A DNA stretch of 20,271 nucleotides, taken from NCBI GenBank assembly GCA_021791345.1, contig JAJYWT010000123.1, positions 1-20,271 on the forward strand. The letters are read 5' to 3'. Positions 14,485-20,271 of this stretch are shown here, piece after piece; position 1 is the stretch's first letter, and each line of letters starts with the position of its first letter. Position numbers and translations under genes: made by a program. The notes under the pieces are model-generated. The model saw nothing but the letters and a program-made list of their open reading frames with translations, ran no database searches and had not been told where the DNA came from. Source of the DNA: a bacterium. Its GTDB lineage: Bacteria > Chloroflexota > Dormibacteria > UBA8260 > Bog-877.

Positions 14485-15317
14485 TGCCGGCCACCGACTT
14501 CCCCCGCACCACGATCGCGGCCACCGTGGCCGGCACCGACAGCGGCGGTGGGGCCGGGATCCAGGCCGATCTCAAGAGCTTTGCCGCCTGCGGGGTGTAC
14601 GGGGTGAGCGTCGCGGTCGCCCTCACGGCTCAGAACACCCTGGGGGTGCTGGCGGTTCACGGGCTGCCCCAGGAGTTCCTGATCGCCCAGTTTGAGGCGC
14701 TGGACCAAGACCTGCGTCCACGGGCCGTCAAGACCGGCATGCTCTTCTCTGCGCCCCACATCGCCACCGTCTGCCAGCAACTGCGCCAGCGCTCCTGGGG
14801 GCCGCTGGTGGTGGACCCGGTCATGGTGGCCAAGAGCGGGGCCACCCTCCTGGAACCGGACGCGGTGGCGATCATGCGCGAGCAGCTGATCCCGATGGCG
14901 CAGGTGGTCACCCCCAACTGGCCCGAGGCCGCGGCTCTGACCGGCCGGAGGGTCGAGTCGGAGGAGGAGGCCATCGCCGCCGGGCAGGCGATCCTGCAGA
15001 TGGGCGCGTCCGCGGTGGTGGTCAAAGGCGGTCATGCCCCGGGGCCGCCGACTGACGTGCTCGTCTCCGATCAAGGGCTGGTGCGCCTCCCGGGCGAGCG
15101 CATCGACTCGGTCCACACCCATGGGACCGGCTGTACCTTCTCGGCCGCGATCGCGGCTCGCCTGGCGCTGGGCGACGCGCTCGAGCCCGCCGTGCGCCAG
15201 GCCAAGGCGTACGTCGCGAGCGCCATCCGTCATGCGCCCGGGCTGGGATCCGGACATGGCCCGCTCGAGCACTTCCCCCCGGTCGTCGCTGGCTCTGGTC
15301 GCAGGAGTGAGCCTTGA
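14481..15317 (+). CDS. thiD: Hydroxymethylpyrimidine / phosphomethylpyrimidine kinase
   Basis: The 278-residue protein is ThiD, a ribokinase-fold enzyme that phosphorylates HMP to HMP-P and then HMP-PP for thiamine synthesis. Visible motifs: AGTDSGGGAGIQADLKSF at the pyrimidine site (17-34), VVDPVMVAKSG (110-120), VTPNWPEAAALTG (143-155), VVVKGGH (179-185) and the anion-hole loop HTHGTGCTFSAA with catalytic Cys218. Length is normal and no ThiE domain is fused. ATG 14481 overlaps the permease stop (ATGA), so translation is coupled and both genes fall under the TPP riboswitch. Together they form a salvage route for the pyrimidine half of thiamine. Confidence 0.96.
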   Translation: MMPATDFPRTTIAATVAGTDSGGGAGIQADLKSFAACGVYGVSVAVALTAQNTLGVLAVHGLPQEFLIAQFEALDQDLRPRAVKTGMLFSAPHIATVCQQLRQRSWGPLVVDPVMVAKSGATLLEPDAVAIMREQLIPMAQVVTPNWPEAAALTGRRVESEEEAIAAGQAILQMGASAVVVKGGHAPGPPTDVLVSDQGLVRLPGERIDSVHTHGTGCTFSAAIAARLALGDALEPAVRQAKAYVASAIRHAPGLGSGHGPLEHFPPVVAGSGRRSEP

Positions 15318-15352
15318 TGCGCTTCCCCGATGTTTCCAGCCCGCGCCTGGAC

Positions 15353-15358
15353 TACACT
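15353..15358 (+). promoter_or_regulatory. -10 box before the small membrane protein gene
   Basis: TACACT lies within GGACTACACTC (15349-15359), the same 11-mer as in the marR promoter. It is 36 nt past the thiD stop and 32 nt before the ATG at 15391, leaving room for the AGGAGG site. No clear -35 box. Confidence 0.4.
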
Positions 15359-15390
15359 CGACACATAGGTAAGACATAGGAGGAGCCGCC

Positions 15391-15990
15391 ATGAGGTTCT
15401 CACGCAAGCAGCAGCGGCCTATGGAGAGGCTCGGATCCACCGCCTCCGACGCGGCCGGAGCCGTGGTCGAGGTCCTGGGGACCGGCGTGAAGTCGGCGGG
15501 CGCGGCGGTCACCCCGGCGATGGTGGCAGCTGCCCACCAGCTGCCCGAGTTCACTGGCCGGATCGCCTCCCAGGTGCAGCCGGTCGCCGACACCGCCCAG
15601 CGGCGAGCCGCGGAGGCCGTCGAGCAGGCTCGGGGGCGCTCGGCCGACCTCGCTGAGAAGGTGGTCCAGGCCGCATACGAGGCGACCAAGTCCCTGCCGC
15701 CGGACACCCGCCGCAAGGTCCAGAGCTCGCTGGCCAAGACCGGGATCAAGCCGCCCAAGGCCCATCGTAGAAGGCTCTCCAGGAAGTGGCTGGCGGCCGG
15801 GATCCTCGCCAGCGCCGGGGCCGCATTCCTCTTCTCCGGCACGGTCCAGGACAAGGTCTATGACCTGGTGGACCGCCTGCGCGGGGAGGACCTCGACATG
15901 CCCCTCGGTGACTACCAGCCGCCGCCGCAACCGGGGACCAACGGCAGCCAGCCGCCCACCGCCGAGCCCCAGGAGCAACCACAACCCTGA
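15391..15990 (+). CDS. Small membrane-anchored protein of unknown function
   Basis: I do not recognise a family. The 199-residue product starts basic, then has a long Ala-rich amphipathic helical region (about 15-105: repeated AA, EQA and ATK patterns resembling YtxH- or apolipoprotein-like helices). A basic patch (KAHRRRLSRK, 123-132) precedes one membrane helix (about 133-149). The tail is acidic and then Pro/Gln-rich (175-199). By the positive-inside rule the helical region is cytoplasmic and the tail outside. ATG 15391 has AGGAGG 7 nt upstream, the clearest ribosome-binding site in this part, and its own promoter-like box. It is followed on the same strand by a CPBP-type protein and a secreted propeller; a shared envelope function is only a guess. 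Confidence 0.8.
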   Translation: MRFSRKQQRPMERLGSTASDAAGAVVEVLGTGVKSAGAAVTPAMVAAAHQLPEFTGRIASQVQPVADTAQRRAAEAVEQARGRSADLAEKVVQAAYEATKSLPPDTRRKVQSSLAKTGIKPPKAHRRRLSRKWLAAGILASAGAAFLFSGTVQDKVYDLVDRLRGEDLDMPLGDYQPPPQPGTNGSQPPTAEPQEQPQP

Positions 15991-16013
15991 TCCCAGCGAC
16001 CGCCCGCTGAGAG

Positions 16014-16916
16014 GTGGCTGCCGATCCCGCCGTGCGTGGCTGGCTCCGGCGGCCCACCTCCTCGGTTTCGGGCGTCGGTCCTGGCGGCGGCGAGCTGGTG
16101 CTCATCCTCGCGGGCGCGGCGGTCGTCCTGCTGTTGCCGCGAGTGTTCGGTGACCCTCAGGGCGTGGATCCCGATGGCTGGCGTCTCAGCGGCTACTTCT
16201 CCGCCCTGACCGCGGTCACCCTGCTCTGGCGCCCTCTGCGGCGCAGTGCCCCCTTGGCGTTCGCCTTCCTGACCCTGGCGCTGCCCTTCTCGGTCTGGCT
16301 CTGGCTGACCAGCTACTCGGGGCCGACGCCCGCCATCCTGGGGGTGCCCGACGGGCTGACCCGGAATGCCGCAGCCGGGGTTGCGGAACTGCTGCTGGCT
16401 CTGGGAATGGCGGTGGGGTTTCACTACCTCACGCCCCGACCCCGGCCCAATTTGCGGCTGTGGGTCCGGCCCACCCTGCTCATGGCGGCCTTCGGCGTCA
16501 TCGGCACCCTGCTGTTTCTGCTGATCGGGTTCGCGCTCCCGGCTCCCTTGCTGGGGCGGGAGGGGGTCCCGCTGCTCGCGCTCAGCGGCTCGGCGGCGGT
16601 CTTCTTGGGGATAGCCAACGCCGCCAGCGCGATCGCCCAGGAGATCCAGTTCCGTGGAGTCTTGATGTCGGCGCTGGAACGCCAGCAGAGTCCAATCGCG
16701 GCGGTGGTGACCCAGGGACTCATCTTCGGGATCGCCCACCTGGCGATCCAGTACGAGGGCCCGGCCTTCAGCTTCGTGCCCATCGTGATCGCCCTCGGCT
16801 GGCTCTGGGGCTGGATGTCGATGAGGAGCCGCAGCCTACTGCCGGCGATGCTGGTCCACATCGTCGCCGATTTCTACGTGCTGGCCGTCGTGGTCAGCGG
16901 GCTCTACGGAGGCTGA
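16014..16916 (+). CDS. CPBP-family intramembrane metalloprotease-like protein
   Basis: The 300-residue protein has about 8 membrane segments. Its C-terminal half carries the CPBP (CAAX protease/bacteriocin-processing, Rce1-like) motifs: QEIQFRG (209-215) for EExxxR, FGIAH (238-242) for FxxxH, and HIVAD (282-286) for HxxxN. In Rce1 structures the first Glu of motif 1 activates water; here it is Gln209, so activity is in doubt, while Arg214, Phe238, His242 and His282 are kept. The family cleaves prenylated or secreted peptides, or acts in bacteriocin self-immunity. GTG 16014 is used; only a weak GAGAG site precedes it. The following gene starts 3 nt after its stop, so the two are probably co-transcribed. 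Confidence 0.85.
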   Translation: MAADPAVRGWLRRPTSSVSGVGPGGGELVLILAGAAVVLLLPRVFGDPQGVDPDGWRLSGYFSALTAVTLLWRPLRRSAPLAFAFLTLALPFSVWLWLTSYSGPTPAILGVPDGLTRNAAAGVAELLLALGMAVGFHYLTPRPRPNLRLWVRPTLLMAAFGVIGTLLFLLIGFALPAPLLGREGVPLLALSGSAAVFLGIANAASAIAQEIQFRGVLMSALERQQSPIAAVVTQGLIFGIAHLAIQYEGPAFSFVPIVIALGWLWGWMSMRSRSLLPAMLVHIVADFYVLAVVVSGLYGG

Positions 16917-16919
16917 CCC

Positions 16920-18032
16920 GTGAGATTGGGCCGACGGGCCGGGTTGACCTTGTTGGCCGCCGCCGTCGCGGCGGGGCCGCTGAGCCCGGTCAGTGCGGCC
17001 ACGTCCTGGTGGACCAGGGCGCCCGGGCCCCAGCGTGCGCTCCAAGCCATCGCCTCCAACTCGGACGCGACGACCTTGGTGATCACGGCGGGCCGCGCCT
17101 ACTGGCTGGACACCCGAAGCGGCAAGCTGCTCGGAGGCGGCAGTCCAAGGGGGGCGCAATTCGTGGCGGCCGCCGGATCCCAGGGCTTGGCGCTGAACTC
17201 CGACGGGGCTCTCTACCGGCTTCGGCTTCCAGGTCTCGCCCATCTCCTCCAGCGGCTCCCAGGCGAGCCCAGGGGGCTGGCCATCAGTTCGGGATCCCAG
17301 CCCGTGGCGCTTGCCGCGACCACCGCAGGGTTGTACCTGGGGGGATTGCGGTCGGGCCTGCGCAGGGTCGCGGGGTCAGTCCCTGGCAATCCTGTGACCG
17401 CGGTCGCGCCACCGGTCTCTCCTGGGCAACCCTTCGCGCTCGCGACCAGGCTGGGCATCGAGCTGGTCAGCGTCAGCGGACGGATCCGGTCCAGCCGCGG
17501 TGCTCCCCACCTTGGCGACCGGCCCGTCCTGGCGGAGATGGGTGACGGAATCCTCCTGGCCGGCGACCAGGCGGGGATGATCTACGCCCACTACCGAACA
17601 GGTTGGAATCCGGTCTTCCAGCTCCTGCCCTACGGGGGTGTGGCCGGTGTCCCCAGGCTCACCGCGATCCTGGGCGTGGGACCGGACGCCGCCTATGTCG
17701 CCACCTCCGGGTTCGGGACGCTGCTCACCCCGGACGCGGGTTTCACCTGGTACCGCGCCGCTCCGGCGACCCCGGACGGGAGGGTCGTCGCCCTGGCCGC
17801 CCTGGGGCCGCTCTACGCCACCCACCCCTCCGGGCTGGTCGCGGCGGCCGCGCCGAGCGGGCTGTTCCTGCATCGGCTCCAGACCCTGCCGGGTCCCCCG
17901 GTCTATGCGGGCGCCAGCCAGACGGCTGAGGTCGTGGGTACCGCAGCGGTCACCGTGGGGGCATCAGTGGCCGTGATCTTGGCCATGTGGTGGTGGGAAC
18001 GGCGCCGCCGGGGTCGGCAGCTGTCCGTATGA
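16920..18032 (+). CDS. Secreted, membrane-anchored beta-propeller-like protein
   Basis: The 370-residue product starts with a signal peptide (RRAG, a hydrophobic core, cleavage likely near Ala26-Ala27). The body (about 30-335) consists of repeating short beta-strand units of the type [13 protein letters not shown], and includes an Asp-box, TPDAGFTW (270-277), the hallmark of BNR/sortilin-type propellers. One membrane helix (about 340-359) and a basic tail [10 protein letters not shown] follow, giving a type I membrane protein with the propeller outside. No catalytic residues are recognised; binding of a ligand or protein is the natural guess. GTG 16920 has GGAGG 7 nt upstream and lies 3 nt after the CPBP-type gene, so the two likely form an operon. 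Confidence 0.8.
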   Translation: MRLGRRAGLTLLAAAVAAGPLSPVSAATSWWTRAPGPQRALQAIASNSDATTLVITAGRAYWLDTRSGKLLGGGSPRGAQFVAAAGSQGLALNSDGALYRLRLPGLAHLLQRLPGEPRGLAISSGSQPVALAATTAGLYLGGLRSGLRRVAGSVPGNPVTAVAPPVSPGQPFALATRLGIELVSVSGRIRSSRGAPHLGDRPVLAEMGDGILLAGDQAGMIYAHYRTGWNPVFQLLPYGGVAGVPRLTAILGVGPDAAYVATSGFGTLLTPDAGFTWYRAAPATPDGRVVALAALGPLYATHPSGLVAAAAPSGLFLHRLQTLPGPPVYAGASQTAEVVGTAAVTVGASVAVILAMWWWERRRRGRQLSV

Positions 18033-18048
18033 TCTCTGCTATCGGCGG

Positions 18049-18091
18049 GGAGGTCGACGTCAGGATCGCGGTGAACCCAGGAGGTCGACGT
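18049..18091 (+). repeat. 12-bp direct repeat carrying the ribosome-binding site of the fusion gene
   Basis: GGAGGTCGACGT occurs at 18049-18060 and again at 18080-18091, a period of 31 bp. The second copy is the functional ribosome-binding site, 6 nt before the TTG at 18091. The first copy is followed by no start codon in a useful place. It may be a small tandem duplication or a regulator-binding repeat. Confidence 0.55.
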
Positions 18092-20271
18092 TGAAGGCGG
18101 TCGTGATGGCTGGAGGCGAGGGCAGCCGACTTAGGCCGCTCACCAGCCGGAGGCCGAAGCCGCTGGTGCCGGTGGTGGGGCGGCCCTGCCTTGAGCACGT
18201 CCTGCGGCTGCTGCGCCGGCACGGGATCACCGAGGTGGTCATCACCCTCCAGTACCTGGGGGCCTCGATCCGCAACTACTTCGGGGACGGTCAGGAGCTG
18301 GGGATGCAGCTGGAGTACGCGGTGGAGGACCGCCCGCTGGGGACCGCGGGGAGCGTCAAGAATGCCGCGGCTTTGCTGGACAGCACCTTTCTGGTGATAA
18401 GCGGGGACGCCCTGACCGACATCGACCTAAGCCAGGCGATCGCGTTCCACCGCGACCGGGCGTCACGGGCGACGATCGTCCTCTCCAAGGTGGCCAACCC
18501 CCTGGAGTACGGCGTGGTGGTGACGTCGCCCGAGGGGCGCATCGACCGCTTCCTGGAGAAGCCCTCTTGGGGTGAGGTCTTCAGCGACCAGGTGAACACC
18601 GGGATCTATGTGATCGATCCCGAGGTTCTGAGCTACATACCCGAGGACCAACCGTGCGACTGGTCCTCCGATGTCTTTCCCGAGATGCTCCGCCGCCAGG
18701 ACTCCGTGTGGGCGGTGGTGGGCCGCGGCTACTGGTGCGACATCGGCAGCATCCAGAGCTACCTCCAGGCCAACTGGGACGCCCTGGAGGGCCGGGTCCA
18801 GTGCGAGATCTCCGGCCGGCGGGTCGGCGACTCCCAGTGGGTCAGCGAGGGGGCGGAGATCGCGGCCTCAGCCGAGATCGTCGGGCCGGCCTTCATCGGC
18901 CGCGACTGCGTGGTGGGCGAGGACGTCTTCCTCAATGGCCCGGTCGTTTTGGACCGCTTCGCGGTGGTCGACCAGGGCGCCAAGCTCAGCAACTCGGTGA
19001 TCTGGCCGCAGGTCTATCTCGGTGAGCGCAGCCGTCTGCGCCAGGCGGTGGTCTGCAGCGCTGCCACCATCAAGCCAGAGGTCCTCCTGGACGACGGCAG
19101 CGTGATCGGTGACGACTGCACCATCGGCGCGGGAGCGGTGGTGGAGCAGGGGGTGCGCATCTGGCCGGGCAAGGAGATCGAGCCGGGGTCGCTGGTCCAC
19201 GAGTCGGTGATATGGGCGGGCACCTGGCGGTCGGCCCTGTTCGGCTCCGCCGGGCTCACCGGGCTGATCAACGTGCAGCTGACTCCGGAGTGGTGTGCGC
19301 GTCTGGGGGCCGCCTGGGCCGCCACCCACCCTCGGGGATCCCAGCTCGCGATCTGCCGGGACCGGAGCCCGGGTTCCCGGATGATCAAGCGCGCCATGAT
19401 CTCGGGCATGCTCTCGGCCGGAGCCAGGGTGATGGACCTCAGCGAGCTGCCCGTGCCGGTCACCTGCCACTTCACCAGGGGGTCAGCCGCTGCCGGCGCG
19501 GTCCACATCGTCGCCTCTCCGGTCGACAACCGGTCCGCCGACATCGAGGTCCTGGACGGCCAGGGGATGGCCCTGGACCGGCGCCAGGAGCGCAAGTTGG
19601 AGAACACCTTCTTCCGGGAGGACTTCCGGCGGGTTGTGCCGCGCGAGATTCAGGAGATCGGGTATCCGGAGGCGGTGCTTTCCGCCTACCAGGCGGACAC
19701 CCTGGCTGCGCTGGACCTCGAGAAGGTGCGGGCCGTCCACCCACGGTTGCTCATCGACTTCGGCTTCGGGAGCTCGTCGGTGGCGCTGCCGCATCTGCTC
19801 CATGAGGCCCAGATCCAGACGGTTTCCCTGCGTTCCGGTTTTGAGGAGGAGGCCTTCGCGTCCCCGGTCCCCCGCGACCCCGACGAGGAGCTGCAACAGG
19901 CGGCCAGCATCACCAAGACGGTCGGGGCCAACTTCGGCGCTCGGGTCGACCCTCCGGGGCAGCGGCTCTTTCTGATCGACGACGCCGGCCAGATCTTCGC
20001 GCATCAGGAGGCGATCTGCCTCATGGCGTGGATGGCGCTGCGCACCCGCCCGGAGGCCGCGATCGTGGCCCCGGTGTCGGCGTGCTGGCAACTGGAGCAG
20101 ATCGTTGAGGAGGCCGGCGGCAGGCTGATCCACTGCCGCGCGGATCTGGCCTCAGTGGTGCGGGCGGCCGCCCGCAGCCAGGCCGTTTTGGGCGCGGATG
20201 GTCTGGGAGGGTTCGTCTGGCCCGACCACCTCGCCGCTTACGACGCCATGTTCGCCCTGCTGGCGACGATC
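18091..20271 (+). CDS. Sugar-1-phosphate nucleotidyltransferase / phosphohexomutase-like fusion (partial, runs off right edge)
   Basis: The 727 visible codons hold three domains. Residues 1-235 are a sugar-phosphate nucleotidyltransferase: [13 protein letters not shown] with RPKPLVPV (6-28), SGD (104-106) and EKP (156-158). Residues 245-375 are a left-handed beta-helix of hexapeptide repeats. From about 385 a phosphoglucomutase/phosphomannomutase-like region begins. The family is annotated as mannose-1-phosphate guanylyltransferase and would supply GDP-mannose or a similar donor for glycans; the sugar is not proven. Mutase loops are altered: ASPVDN (475-480) for ASHNP, DPPGQR (620-625) for DGDGDR, and GADGLGG (701-707) for the GExSGH loop. 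TTG 18091 has AGGAGG 6 nt upstream and yields the standard KAVVMAGG start. The end of the protein is outside the window. Confidence 0.9.
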   Translation, partial: MKAVVMAGGEGSRLRPLTSRRPKPLVPVVGRPCLEHVLRLLRRHGITEVVITLQYLGASIRNYFGDGQELGMQLEYAVEDRPLGTAGSVKNAAALLDSTFLVISGDALTDIDLSQAIAFHRDRASRATIVLSKVANPLEYGVVVTSPEGRIDRFLEKPSWGEVFSDQVNTGIYVIDPEVLSYIPEDQPCDWSSDVFPEMLRRQDSVWAVVGRGYWCDIGSIQSYLQANWDALEGRVQCEISGRRVGDSQWVSEGAEIAASAEIVGPAFIGRDCVVGEDVFLNGPVVLDRFAVVDQGAKLSNSVIWPQVYLGERSRLRQAVVCSAATIKPEVLLDDGSVIGDDCTIGAGAVVEQGVRIWPGKEIEPGSLVHESVIWAGTWRSALFGSAGLTGLINVQLTPEWCARLGAAWAATHPRGSQLAICRDRSPGSRMIKRAMISGMLSAGARVMDLSELPVPVTCHFTRGSAAAGAVHIVASPVDNRSADIEVLDGQGMALDRRQERKLENTFFREDFRRVVPREIQEIGYPEAVLSAYQADTLAALDLEKVRAVHPRLLIDFGFGSSSVALPHLLHEAQIQTVSLRSGFEEEAFASPVPRDPDEELQQAASITKTVGANFGARVDPPGQRLFLIDDAGQIFAHQEAICLMAWMALRTRPEAAIVAPVSACWQLEQIVEEAGGRLIHCRADLASVVRAAARSQAVLGADGLGGFVWPDHLAAYDAMFALLATI

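Noticed and set aside
14475..15854. 459-codon minus-strand open frame across thiD and the next gene
   Set aside because: No recognisable motifs, and it opposes a well-supported ThiD and a gene with a strong ribosome-binding site.

Overview
High-GC bacterial chromosomal DNA with tight gene packing, frequent GTG/TTG starts, several starts that look leaderless, and 4-7 nt stop/start overlaps. The gene content (fused sugar-1-phosphate nucleotidyltransferase/phosphohexomutase, MmpL-type RND exporter, TPP-riboswitched HMP salvage operon, twin short MutS-like ATPases) fits a high-GC terrabacterial lineage: Actinomycetota, or relatives such as Dormibacterota/Chloroflexota. The sequence alone does not fix the phylum. 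I see no IS element, prophage, CRISPR array, tRNA or rRNA.

Layout. 1-684 (-): N-terminal part of a membrane sensor protein leaving the window at its left edge. 786-1766 (-) and 1997-2968 (+): two divergent aldo/keto reductases of different subtypes. 2994-4193 (-): MFS exporter with two abutting inverted repeats and a perfect TATAAT box upstream. 4357-4899 (-): hotdog-fold thioesterase. 5102-8256 (+): two overlapping genes for short MutS-like ATPases without a mismatch-recognition domain. 8468-9898 (+): GT-C-like polytopic membrane protein. 9924-12769 (-): MarR regulator and MmpL/RND exporter joined by a GTGA overlap. 12855-15317 (+): promoter, TPP riboswitch, NCS1/CytX-like HMP transporter and ThiD (ATGA overlap). 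15391-18032 (+): small membrane protein of unknown function, CPBP-type membrane protein, and a secreted, membrane-anchored beta-propeller-like protein. 18091-end (+): large nucleotidyltransferase / left-handed beta-helix / phosphohexomutase-like fusion, cut by the right edge.

Working together. The clearest functional unit is HMP salvage: TPP represses import (CytX-like) and phosphorylation (ThiD) of the thiamine pyrimidine moiety. The MarR-MmpL pair is a typical self-regulated efflux unit. A 9-base motif (GGATTCCGA) in the MarR palindrome recurs at the predicted transcription start of the divergent thiamine operon, hinting at shared control. The MutS-like pair looks like an obligate asymmetric heterodimer: both subunits carry Asn-Glu in place of Walker B Asp-Glu, and only the second keeps the switch histidine. 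The fusion at the right end has a good nucleotidyltransferase half but a mutase half with degraded active-site loops. No wholly new system can be claimed; the MutS-like pair, the pseudo-mutase fusion and the shared MarR/TPP-operon motif are the best leads.
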